The translations under genes and the position numbers were made by a program. From Bacteroidales bacterium (GTDB lineage Bacteria > Bacteroidota > Bacteroidia > Bacteroidales > VadinHA17), in contig JAFGXK010000100.1 of assembly GCA_016936695.1 (NCBI GenBank), positions 1 to 20,581 on the forward strand: a stretch of DNA of 20,581 nucleotides, read 5' to 3'. A model generated the notes under the pieces. That model ran no database searches and had not been told where the DNA came from. It saw only the letters and a list, made by a program, of their open reading frames with translations. This document shows positions 1-7,147 of the stretch, one piece after another (within the stretch, counting starts at the first letter, position 1; every line of letters starts with the position of its first letter).

Positions 1-382
1 AAACGGATACGCAAATAATTATCTGATACCCAAGGGATACGCGATTGCAGCCACACCATCGGCCAAGAAGATGCACTCGGAGAATCTTAAACAGAGGGCA
101 CACAAGGAGGAGAAAATCAAGGCCAATGCACAGGAGATTGCCGCCAAAATGGCCGGAATTTCGCTGGTGGTTGGTGCCAAGACCAGCACATCGGGAAAAA
201 TTTTCGGTTCCGTGAACACCATTCAGATTGCAGAAGCTCTTAAAGAGAAGGGATTTGACATTGACCGCAAAAATATCACCCTGCCGGAAGACCAGATCAA
301 GGAAGTCGGCAAGTACAAGGCTGTAGTCAAGCTTCACAGAGAAGTCAGGATTGATTTAGATTTTGAGATTATTGCCGAGTAA
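1..382 (+). CDS. rplI: 50S ribosomal protein L9 (5' end missing)
   Basis: This is the C-terminal part of ribosomal protein L9, which binds 23S rRNA at the base of the L1 stalk. The frame is open from base 2, so the start codon and roughly the first 20 codons lie outside the window. The visible 126 residues begin with the conserved N-domain stretch GYANNYLIPKGYA. A long charged connecting helix follows (about residues 24-50), then the C-terminal globular domain ending in REVRIDLDFEIIAE. The stop is TAA at 380-382. Both conserved blocks are in the expected order, and the full length would be near the usual 147-150 residues. In most bacteria the genes just upstream are rpsF and rpsR, which cannot be seen here. 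A strong hairpin follows 17 bases after the stop. Confidence 0.96.
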   Translation, partial: NGYANNYLIPKGYAIAATPSAKKMHSENLKQRAHKEEKIKANAQEIAAKMAGISLVVGAKTSTSGKIFGSVNTIQIAEALKEKGFDIDRKNITLPEDQIKEVGKYKAVVKLHREVRIDLDFEIIAE

Positions 383-399
383 TAATTCAGCAGATATTA

Positions 400-433
400 A
401 AAAAAAGGACATGTTTTTGCATGTCCTTTTTTT
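400..433. terminator. bidirectional intrinsic terminator between rplI and lptD
   Basis: A perfect 14-bp stem (400-413 pairs with 420-433) has a 6-base loop. The inner stem GGACATG/CATGTCC is flanked by A7 on the left and T7 on the right, so each strand shows a stem followed by a U-tract. It lies between the convergent stops of rplI (382) and lptD (456) and can end transcription from both sides. Confidence 0.88.
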
Positions 434-455
434 GTGCCTGTCAACCGGGGCCCCG

Positions 456-3119
456 TCAGAAGTTGTCGTGAAAATCCTTGCGGCGTTCGTATTTCAGATC
501 GGCCAGAACCGAGGACTTAACCCGGATAGTAAAGTTCCACATTTTCATTGATCCGTTGGGTACCCAGTTAAAACTCATAACCCAGCAATGAAGGTCGCGG
601 GTTATTCCTATTTGTGTCATCGTGATTTCCCTGTGTGAAAAATCATACCCCGTGGTATATGTCAAAGCGGTTTTTCCGGTCAGGTTTACGTTGCCGCTTG
701 CCGATAAGGTCTGAGTAAGATTAGACTTCAGTCCGGGCTTTGAGTAGTGGAAAGTGTAACTCATCCTCATCGACCATGGAACATCGAATATATAGTATCC
801 GTATTCGTCGAACAGCATAGAGCTCGGATCGCCCGGATTGCTCATATTGCGGCTTGCATCTTCAGTCATCATGCCCTGGTTTGCCGGACTGGTTACCGTC
901 CTTTGGGAAGATTGCTGCGATGATCTGTCCTTATCTCCTGTAAGAAGGCGTCCCAGGTCAAAGTCGAGGCTCATTGAAAAATTTGTAAGCCTCATCAGTT
1001 TCCTGTTCTGTTCAAATGCAAAAGTGTTTATAGGAGTCCCTCTCTGGCTCAGACCGTAGAGCGAAAAACTGCTGGCGGCCGACACCCCTATATTATTCAT
1101 CAGGGTTGTCCGCATGCCCATCGAAACCGGTGCCCATCTCATCGAATCGGCAAACACGTTGTAAGAGGTGGATATCCCGAAATTATCTATCAGCTTGACT
1201 TTTTTGGGTTTACCGGATGTATCATTCTTTTCGAAAACCTTAGCTTCCAGGATATTGGTGATATTGAAGCTAATATTGCCACTTCGCCTCGACAATGAAG
1301 GCGTTCCATAAATATTTCTCTCAAATATCGAATATTCGGTGAAATTTCCAAGGGTGTCCGATTGCACACTCCTGTAAAGATCGCTGCTCAATCCCTTTAA
1401 AGAAGGAATATAGCTGAAGCCGACTGAAGGTTTTATAACATGCCGTATTGCCTGCACCCTTGATTCGGGTTTGAAGTTAAATGTTCCGAAAATCTGAGGA
1501 TTGAATCCTGCACTTATTGAAGGATTTATTGAATGACCGTAGAAAGTACCCCGGATCGTATCGGTGACCACCTGAGGGACTATCTCATTTCTTAGAGGAT
1601 TGAAATAATCGGGATCCCATCTTTTCTCAAATTTTTGAGTATAGAGAACGCCGCGGTAAGTTAGCTGCGGTGAAATTGAGAAGTTTCTGAAAGGGCGGAA
1701 CTGAATGCTGACAGGAGCCTCATGCTTGAAGCCATTTCTCATATTGTTCCAGACCTTGTTTGTAAGAAGAAGGCTGTCGTATGTATTAATCTGATTATCA
1801 AGAGAAGCAGAATATTGAAACTGAAGTTCCTGGTACCATTTAGACGATCCTGCCGCACCTTTTCGTTTCAGGGGGTAGATTCGTGCCATGTTGAAATTGA
1901 TTTTAGGCAGGTTCAGGGAGACAGTTTTGTTACTGACATTCTGACTATGGTTCATGCTGGCGGAAAGATTAAAAGGAGTGCCTGTCCATGTTTTTGAATA
2001 ACTGACGCTCGACTGTCTCTGGGTCGTAACATGCTCCATCACGTCGTAGCTGTTATTTTTGTCGAAACCGCTTGAGCTCATGCTTACGTTGGCTGAAAAC
2101 CTCGAACCTGGTTTTGCCTTGGCATCCTGGCTGTATGTCCATCCGATTTTGTAGTTCGATGTCTTGCGGTAATCATTCAAACCCTTATGTCCGCTGATGT
2201 TGTTGGCATAGCTGAAGCTGAACTGTCCGTTGAACCTGTACTTCTTTGAATAATTCGACTGGGTGGTCAGCATCCATGTGCCATTCGTATAAATACTTCC
2301 CCGAAGCGCGAGGTCAAAGTAATCGCTGATGGCAAAATAATATCCGCCGTCAGTTAAATTGTATCCCCTCTCCTGCTCCTGGCCTATCCGGGGGATTAAT
2401 ATACCCGAAGCTGCTTTCTTTGTCTGTATGGGGAAAAAACCGAAAGGGAGCGCCACAGGAAGGGGTATTCCCTCAAGGACAAGGTAACCGGGGCCTGAAA
2501 TAATTTTTTCACCAGGATAAATCTTTGCCTTGGGAAGGCGTATATAGAAATGGGGATGTTCAGCGTCGCATGTTGAATAGGTGCTTTGAGCAATATTCGA
2601 AGTACCGTCGTCGAGCATTTTGGTAACCTGGCTTCTGAGGAGACCATCTTCCTGTTTTGTTACAATTTTATAGGCAATTGCCTTACGGGAGATGAAGTTA
2701 TAGAACAACGAATCGGATTCTATTTCCTGTGAACCCTGGGTAAAGACAGGCTTGCCGGTTAGTTTGCCCACTGAATCGAGCCTTCCTGTTGCAAAGACCG
2801 TGTTGGCAACCATGTCAAACACGATAGAATCGGCAGTTATCTTTATATCGTCGTAATTGACCTCCGCCTGATCGGACATGAAAACCCGCTTATTCTTAAG
2901 ATCATTTCTTTTTGTACCTGCCGATTTATAAGTAACCGTTTTGTCGATTGCCTCAGGAGAAATTGTTTTTATGTTCCGGGGTAATGTGTCGATTACTATG
3001 GTATCGGGGCGAACAATCAGCGAATCACTGGCTGAAATGTCTTCCTGCGAGAATAATGAAACAGAACAGACCATCACAATGAACACTACAAGCAGCCGTT
3101 TTTGTTTAAAAAAATACAA
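456..3119 (-). CDS. lptD: LPS-assembly outer-membrane protein LptD (Bacteroidota type)
   Basis: LptD is the outer-membrane beta-barrel that inserts lipopolysaccharide into the outer leaflet, taking it from the periplasmic LptA-like bridge. Counting from the TTG at 3119, residues 1-25 (KQKRLLVVF... to LFSQ) form a signal peptide. Residues of about 75-170 are the OstA/LptA-like beta-jellyroll (KRVFMSDQAEVNYDD, VFATGRLDSVGKLTGKP). The rest is a long barrel rich in alternating aromatic and polar residues. It ends in the WNFTIRVKSSVLADLKYERR block that I associate with Bacteroidota LptD homologues. About 887 residues is normal for the phylum. The start is uncertain: there is no ATG before the signal peptide. 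TTG at 3119 gives a clean signal peptide, while TTG at 3170 would add 17 residues. The gene is divergent from the amidase operon. Confidence 0.85.
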   Translation of the reverse strand: MYFFKQKRLLVVFIVMVCSVSLFSQEDISASDSLIVRPDTIVIDTLPRNIKTISPEAIDKTVTYKSAGTKRNDLKNKRVFMSDQAEVNYDDIKITADSIVFDMVANTVFATGRLDSVGKLTGKPVFTQGSQEIESDSLFYNFISRKAIAYKIVTKQEDGLLRSQVTKMLDDGTSNIAQSTYSTCDAEHPHFYIRLPKAKIYPGEKIISGPGYLVLEGIPLPVALPFGFFPIQTKKAASGILIPRIGQEQERGYNLTDGGYYFAISDYFDLALRGSIYTNGTWMLTTQSNYSKKYRFNGQFSFSYANNISGHKGLNDYRKTSNYKIGWTYSQDAKAKPGSRFSANVSMSSSGFDKNNSYDVMEHVTTQRQSSVSYSKTWTGTPFNLSASMNHSQNVSNKTVSLNLPKINFNMARIYPLKRKGAAGSSKWYQELQFQYSASLDNQINTYDSLLLTNKVWNNMRNGFKHEAPVSIQFRPFRNFSISPQLTYRGVLYTQKFEKRWDPDYFNPLRNEIVPQVVTDTIRGTFYGHSINPSISAGFNPQIFGTFNFKPESRVQAIRHVIKPSVGFSYIPSLKGLSSDLYRSVQSDTLGNFTEYSIFERNIYGTPSLSRRSGNISFNITNILEAKVFEKNDTSGKPKKVKLIDNFGISTSYNVFADSMRWAPVSMGMRTTLMNNIGVSAASSFSLYGLSQRGTPINTFAFEQNRKLMRLTNFSMSLDFDLGRLLTGDKDRSSQQSSQRTVTSPANQGMMTEDASRNMSNPGDPSSMLFDEYGYYIFDVPWSMRMSYTFHYSKPGLKSNLTQTLSASGNVNLTGKTALTYTTGYDFSHREITMTQIGITRDLHCWVMSFNWVPNGSMKMWNFTIRVKSSVLADLKYERRKDFHDNF

Positions 3120-3136
3120 CTTTAATACTATTTTTG
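3101..3136 (+). promoter_or_regulatory. candidate Bacteroidota-type promoter for the amidase-MCE operon
   Basis: TATTTTTG at 3129-3136 matches the -7 consensus TAnnTTTG exactly. A TTTG at 3101-3104 could be the -33 element, but the 24-base spacer is longer than the usual 19-21, so the call is weak. A start near 3143 would give a leader of about 55 bases. Confidence 0.3.
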
Positions 3137-3147
3137 TACAGTTTTTG

Positions 3148-3163
3148 TGACGTCCTGATGTCA
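3148..3163. promoter_or_regulatory. near-perfect palindrome in the lptD/amidase divergent region
   Basis: TGACGTC (3148-3154), spacer CT, GATGTCA (3157-3163): six of seven positions in each arm are complementary. It lies between the divergent starts of lptD (3119) and the amidase (3198), just downstream of a candidate -7 element for the amidase. A binding site for a dimeric regulator is possible. No regulator is identified. Confidence 0.3.
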
Positions 3164-3197
3164 GGCGCAAAACTAATTAAAAAAACATGAACTGAAT

Positions 3198-4352
3198 ATG
3201 GGTTCAGATTTTAAAAACGTCAAAGAACGTACCAATTATATAAAGGCATCACGATTGATTTCAGTGATTCTGCTGGCAGTCATGTTACCCTTTTTACTTT
3301 CACCGGTCTCCGGATCGGAGAGGAAATGGGTTGTGGTGATAGATCCTGGACACGGCGGCAAGGATCCGGGAGCCCTGGGAGCCATTAGCAAGGAAAAGAA
3401 CATCAACCTTGCGATTGCCCTGAAGGCGGGAAACTATATCGAACAAAACCTTAAGAACGTTGAAGTGCTTTACACCAGGAAGACTGATGTATTCCCGGCT
3501 TTGTATGAAAGGGCCGAATTTGCCAACAAGAACAAGGCTGATCTGTTCATTTCCATTCATGCAAATGCAATTTCGAAAAAGACAATTAAAGGAACAGAGA
3601 CATGGATTATGGGGCTGGCGAAGGATGAACAGAACCTTGAAGTGGCAATGAAAGAGAATGAAGTTATTCTCCTGGAGGACGATTTTTCGACAAAATACGA
3701 GGGTTTCGATCCAAAATCACCCGAATCGTACATTATGTTCACTATTATGCAGAACACGTACAGGGAGCAAAGTCTTTATCTGGCAACAAATATTCAGAAT
3801 CAGTTCAAAAACAGGGCCGGGAGGGTCGACCTTGGTGTCAAGCAGGCAGGATTTCTGGTGCTTTATATGACCTCGATGCCGAGTGTTCTTATCGAAACCG
3901 GATTCCTGACCAACCCGGAAGAGGAAAAATACCTTAACTCAAAAGAGGGGCAGGATTACCTTGCATCGGCAATATACAGGGCGGTAAGGGATTATATAAA
4001 CGAAATCGATAAGAAGACAAATACTTCATCTTCTGCGCAGGAAAAAACTGCCTCAGTCAGATCGACTGCGGTTCCGGAGGGAGTATCACCGGATGATCGA
4101 CCCAGATTTATGGTTCAGATTGCCACTTCAGCATCAAAAAGACCACTCACACCCGCAAACTTCAATGGATTGCAGGATGTGTTTGAAATTGAGTCGGATA
4201 ATCAATTCAAGTATGCTGCAGGAAGTTTTGAGAACTATTCTCTTGCTGCCGAATACCGTAAGAAAATTGAGTCATTATACCCCGATGCATTCATCATTGC
4301 TGTAAGGAACAATAAAATATTACCTTTACAGGATGCACTTAATTTAAAGTAA
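3198..4352 (+). CDS. N-acetylmuramoyl-L-alanine amidase (AmiC/Amidase_3 family) with SPOR-like C-terminus
   Basis: This zinc amidase cleaves the amide bond between N-acetylmuramic acid and the stem peptide of peptidoglycan. Residues 19-38 are a hydrophobic export signal or anchor. The catalytic domain (about 44-270) starts with VVIDPGHGGKDPGA. Zinc ligands are visible as His52, Glu66 and His121 (SIHANA), and the catalytic Glu233 sits in MPSVLIETGFLTNPEE. After a Ser/Thr-rich linker (272-300), residues 303-375 (RFMVQIATS...YAAGSFENY) resemble a SPOR-like domain, which in related proteins binds denuded glycan at division sites. At 384 residues it has normal length. The MCE gene starts 15 bases downstream, so the two are probably one operon. 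The ATG at 3198 is used; no earlier start fits. Confidence 0.92.
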   Translation: MGSDFKNVKERTNYIKASRLISVILLAVMLPFLLSPVSGSERKWVVVIDPGHGGKDPGALGAISKEKNINLAIALKAGNYIEQNLKNVEVLYTRKTDVFPALYERAEFANKNKADLFISIHANAISKKTIKGTETWIMGLAKDEQNLEVAMKENEVILLEDDFSTKYEGFDPKSPESYIMFTIMQNTYREQSLYLATNIQNQFKNRAGRVDLGVKQAGFLVLYMTSMPSVLIETGFLTNPEEEKYLNSKEGQDYLASAIYRAVRDYINEIDKKTNTSSSAQEKTASVRSTAVPEGVSPDDRPRFMVQIATSASKRPLTPANFNGLQDVFEIESDNQFKYAAGSFENYSLAAEYRKKIESLYPDAFIIAVRNNKILPLQDALNLK

Positions 4353-4367
4353 AATCTAATCATTAAA

Positions 4368-5303
4368 ATGAAAAAGATCTCGAATGAAGCCAAGATTGGG
4401 GTTACTGTAGTATTGACAATTCTGGTTTTCATATGGGTTTTCAGTTTTCTAAAGGGGAAAAACCTTTTCAACAAAACCTCCAGCTATTATGTTGTTTACG
4501 ATCAGGTTGGAGGACTGGCCGAATCGAGTCCGGTTGAAGTAAACGGCTATAAGGTCGGAGTTGTTCAATCAGTCAAATTCGTGGATCCTGTAAGCGGCCG
4601 GCTGCTGGTTACCCTGTCGGTTGATAAGAGTTTCAAGCTTCCTGTCAACACCGTGGCTGAAATCACAACAGCAAGTCTGATTGCAGGAATGAAGATCAGG
4701 TTTGTTTACGGCGAAGGGCCAGGCACCTATTCAAGCGGCGACACCATACCCGGAAGACTTGCCACTTCCCTGCTTACAAGGCTCGAGGATGAGCTTCTTC
4801 CGCTAAAAGACCAGATATCGGATCTGATTTCGACACTCGATACGGTAATCGGTTCGGTCAATGAAATCATCGATCCCAAATTCAGGGCTGACCTGCGATC
4901 AGGAGTATCGAGCCTTAGCAGTACCGCACGGAGCATCGATGAAGCTGAACTTAAAGCCACACTGATGAATATCAATGCATTTACGGCAATGCTTGCAGAT
5001 AACTCGGAAAAATTCACTTCAACTTTCAGCAGTCTGGAAAACATGGCCGACACACTCGCGGCTGCTGACCTGTACGGTTCAATAAATAATCTCAAATCGA
5101 GCCTTGAGAAAGCATCTGCCCTTATCGGTAATCTGAATGAAGGCGAAGGAACAGCCGGAAAACTTATCACAAACGATTCCCTGTACACAAATCTTTCGAA
5201 CAGTCTGGGAAGCCTTGACATGCTTTTACAGGATATGAAGACACATCCGAAGCGCTATGTTCATTTTTCCCTGTTCGGGAAAAAAAATATCCCGGAAGAA
5301 TAG
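4368..5303 (+). CDS. MCE (MlaD-like) lipid-transport protein
   Basis: This is a single-pass membrane protein of the MCE family, whose members form hexameric periplasmic rings that pass phospholipids between the membranes. Residues 1-9 are cytoplasmic and basic, and 10-28 form the transmembrane segment. Residues 38-117 are the MCE domain (YYVVYDQVGGLAESSPVEVNG, YKVGVVQSV, PVNTVAEITTASLIAG). Residues 130-300 are helical and Ser/Leu-rich, consistent with the coiled tail or needle seen in longer MCE proteins. At 311 residues it has normal length for Bacteroidota MlaD-like proteins. No MlaE/MlaF partner genes are in the window. Its place behind the amidase and opposite lptD puts it in an envelope cluster. 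Substrate specificity cannot be read from the sequence. Confidence 0.88.
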   Translation: MKKISNEAKIGVTVVLTILVFIWVFSFLKGKNLFNKTSSYYVVYDQVGGLAESSPVEVNGYKVGVVQSVKFVDPVSGRLLVTLSVDKSFKLPVNTVAEITTASLIAGMKIRFVYGEGPGTYSSGDTIPGRLATSLLTRLEDELLPLKDQISDLISTLDTVIGSVNEIIDPKFRADLRSGVSSLSSTARSIDEAELKATLMNINAFTAMLADNSEKFTSTFSSLENMADTLAAADLYGSINNLKSSLEKASALIGNLNEGEGTAGKLITNDSLYTNLSNSLGSLDMLLQDMKTHPKRYVHFSLFGKKNIPEE

Positions 5304-5386
5304 CTTTATTCTAAAATTCAGAGTATCTTGAACTTAAAAATAAGCAGTTCAATGATGGCAAAATAGTCCTCATTTTTTTGCTTTTT

Positions 5387-5402
5387 TGGTAAAATTTTAC
5401 CA
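5387..5402. promoter_or_regulatory. perfect 16-bp palindrome downstream of the MCE gene
   Basis: TGGTAAAATTTTACCA is a perfect 16-base palindrome, 84 bases after the MCE stop and followed by CTTTTTAT. It could form a weak 6-bp hairpin with an AATT loop and act as a terminator. It could instead be an operator for a dimeric regulator of dnaA, since a related TGGT/ACCA repeat lies at 5511-5524. Confidence 0.4.
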
Positions 5403-5461
5403 CTTTTTATAAGAGTTTGTCTGTCATTGACAATCCGCGAGTTATGCTTGTAAGTCATTGA

Positions 5462-5495
5462 TTTACAATAGAATAAAATGACAATAATAATTTTG
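5462..5495 (+). promoter_or_regulatory. candidate dnaA promoter
   Basis: TAATTTTG at 5488-5495 matches TAnnTTTG exactly. TTTA at 5462-5465 matches three of four -33 bases with a 22-base spacer, one more than usual. Transcription would start near 5502, giving a leader of about 138 bases that contains the A/T tract. The -7 element lies inside the 5478-5499 inverted repeat. Confidence 0.4.
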
Positions 5496-5499
5496 TCAT
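5478..5499. promoter_or_regulatory. inverted repeat over the putative dnaA -7 element
   Basis: The arms ATGACAA (5478-5484) and TTGTCAT (5493-5499) are perfectly complementary across an 8-base spacer. The core TTGTCA recurs as TGACAA at 5428-5433, next to a half site TGTCA at 5422-5426. The overlap with TAATTTTG suggests an operator. Confidence 0.4.
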
Positions 5500-5510
5500 A
5501 TAAGTTGTTG

Positions 5511-5524
5511 ATGGTTAAAACCAT
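5511..5524. promoter_or_regulatory. inverted repeat in the dnaA leader
   Basis: ATGGTT (5511-5516), AA, AACCAT (5519-5524): perfect 6-base arms just downstream of the predicted transcription start. The outer bases TGGT/ACCA match those of the 5387-5402 palindrome. Confidence 0.35.
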
Positions 5525-5639
5525 ATAGTTTTTTTGAAATTAACAAGCAAAAAAAATTTTTTTTTTAACTTTTTTTTTTACAAATATTGCTGTCGGAATC
5601 AGCGTAACGGATAACCTACGACAAACACAAAATATTTTC

Positions 5640-7070
5640 ATGAACAAATCACACGCCGATGTATGGAATAATTGTTTGCATATAATTAAGGACATTATTC
5701 CCTCCGTCAGTTTTAAGACCTGGTTTGAGCCTATTATTCCTCTGAAACTTGAAAACAATATTTTGACGATTCAGGTACCCAGTCCGTTTTTCTACGAGTA
5801 CCTCGAAGAGCAATATATAGACATCCTCAGGAAGACTCTCAGGCGTGAGATCGGTGCTGATGCCAAACTCGAATACAATGTAGTGCTGGAGAATGCTAAT
5901 TATTCCGACGGCAAGCCTTATACAGTAAGGTATCCTTCGAGAAACAAAACGGATCTTCACAACAAGCCGGTTCAGGTTCCATTTAATGTCACACAGCCTT
6001 CAATCAAGAATCCCTTTGTTATCCCGGGAATCAAGAAGGTGCATTTTGATCCCAAGCTTAATCCCGATTACAACTTCAGCAACTATGTAGAGGGAGAATG
6101 CAACAGGCTGGCCAGGTCGGCAGGAATAGCAGTAGGCAACAACCCCGGAGGTACAGCATTCAATCCTCTTATGATCTATGGTGATTCCGGATTGGGGAAG
6201 ACTCACCTTGCACAGGCAATAGGGATACTGGTGAAGGAAAAACACCCCGACAAGGTTGTGCTGTACGTCAATGCGAATAAATTCCAGACTCAGTTCGTTG
6301 AATCGGTCAGGAACAACAACAAGAATGATTTCCTTCATTTTTACCAGATGATCGACGTCCTTATCCTTGATGATGTTCATGAGTTTGCTGGAAAAGAAAA
6401 GACACAGGACACATTCTTTCATATTTTCAATCACATACACCAGTCGGGAAAACAGCTGATACTCACGTGCGACAGGCCTCCGGTGGAGCTTCAGGGCATG
6501 GAGCAGAGGCTTCTGTCGAGGTTCAAATGGGGTCTGCAGGCAGATCTTCAGAGGCCCGACTATGAAACCAGGCTCGCCATACTGAAGAAAAAAGCATACA
6601 ACGACGGCATTGAACTGCCTGATGAGATTTTTGAATATCTGGCCGCCAACATCTCCAACAACATCAGGGAGCTTGAGGCCGTACTAATCTCCTTGTACGC
6701 CCAGTCAACCCTTAACCGGAAAGAGATCACTCTCGACCTGGCAAGGCAGATGGTGGAAAAGCTGGTAAGTACATCAAGACGCGAAATAACAATAGAATAT
6801 ATTCAGAAGATCGTTTGCGACTACTACAAGATCCCGATCGAACTCATACAGGGCAAGACAAGAAAGAGGGAAATTGTACAGGCCAGACAGGTTTCCATGT
6901 ATTTCTCCAAGAACCTTACTAAAGCATCGCTTGCAAGCATCGGTTCACATATTGGAGGTAAGGATCATGCCACTGTGCTTCATGCATGCAAAACCGTCAA
7001 TAACCTTATCGACACCGATAAGCACTTCAGGAATCAAATCAATGAGATTGAGAAGAAGCTGAAGGTTTAA
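5640..7070 (+). CDS. dnaA: chromosomal replication initiator protein DnaA
   Basis: DnaA is the AAA+ initiator that binds DnaA boxes and melts the origin. All four domains are visible in 476 residues. Domain I is about 1-83 (VWNNCLHIIKDIIPSVSFKTWFEPI). A short linker, about 84-135, follows. The AAA+ domain III starts with NPDYNFSNYVEGECN, with Walker A GDSGLGKT at 181-188 and Walker B LILDDVHEF at 241-249. The sensor and arginine-finger region is GMEQRLLSRFKWGL (286-299). Domain IV (about 382-476) carries the DNA-binding signature GGKDHATVLHACK (439-451). The Walker B continuation reads DDVHEF rather than the commoner DDIQFF. The gene stands alone: dnaN is absent, and recF lies about 9.5 kb away on the other strand. 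Confidence 0.97.
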   Translation: MNKSHADVWNNCLHIIKDIIPSVSFKTWFEPIIPLKLENNILTIQVPSPFFYEYLEEQYIDILRKTLRREIGADAKLEYNVVLENANYSDGKPYTVRYPSRNKTDLHNKPVQVPFNVTQPSIKNPFVIPGIKKVHFDPKLNPDYNFSNYVEGECNRLARSAGIAVGNNPGGTAFNPLMIYGDSGLGKTHLAQAIGILVKEKHPDKVVLYVNANKFQTQFVESVRNNNKNDFLHFYQMIDVLILDDVHEFAGKEKTQDTFFHIFNHIHQSGKQLILTCDRPPVELQGMEQRLLSRFKWGLQADLQRPDYETRLAILKKKAYNDGIELPDEIFEYLAANISNNIRELEAVLISLYAQSTLNRKEITLDLARQMVEKLVSTSRREITIEYIQKIVCDYYKIPIELIQGKTRKREIVQARQVSMYFSKNLTKASLASIGSHIGGKDHATVLHACKTVNNLIDTDKHFRNQINEIEKKLKV

Positions 7071-7083
7071 GAAAAGTATATCG

Positions 7084-7147
7084 TTGCTGTTTGCTGGTTG
7101 CTGGCGCCTCACGCCTCACGCCTTACGCCTTGACGCCTTACCGCCTT
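7084..7147. repeat. two abutting heptanucleotide tandem arrays
   Basis: Three units of TTGCTGK (7084-7104: TTGCTGT, TTGCTGG, TTGCTGG) run directly into five units of CGCCTYA (7105-7140: CGCCTCA twice, CGCCTTA, CGCCTTGA, CGCCTTA). A degenerate sixth unit follows to 7147. Both arrays have a 7-base period and share the same phase, apart from one 8-base unit. The array fills the gap between the convergent stops of dnaA and the 934-residue protein and runs into the last codons of the latter. Confidence 0.8.

Larger units (their letters stand above)
5304..5639. other. AT-rich intergenic region upstream of dnaA
   Basis: These 336 bases carry no convincing gene. They hold a weak hairpin (TTGAACT 5328-5334 with AGTTCAA 5346-5352), three stronger inverted repeats (5387-5402, 5478-5499, 5511-5524), a candidate dnaA promoter, and a low-melting tract (A8 at 5549-5556, T10 at 5557-5566, T10 at 5570-5579). 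I searched by eye for DnaA boxes (TTATCCACA and close variants) on both strands and found none. The best is a 6/9 match ending in GGATAA near 5613. An origin here is therefore not supported. Confidence 0.6.

Noticed and set aside
4727..5221. 164-codon open frame opposite the MCE gene
   Set aside because: It is antisense to a well-supported MCE protein, has biased Ser/Arg/Leu composition and no domain.
5318..5524. 68-codon open frame in the gap upstream of dnaA
   Set aside because: It is low-complexity AT-rich sequence that crosses two palindromes and the candidate promoter, with no motif.
5304..5639. Replication origin oriC
   Set aside because: AT-richness fits, but no DnaA boxes are visible on either strand; position next to dnaA alone is not enough in this phylum.
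7084..7147. CRISPR array
   Set aside because: Units are 7 bases with no spacers and no cas genes are nearby.
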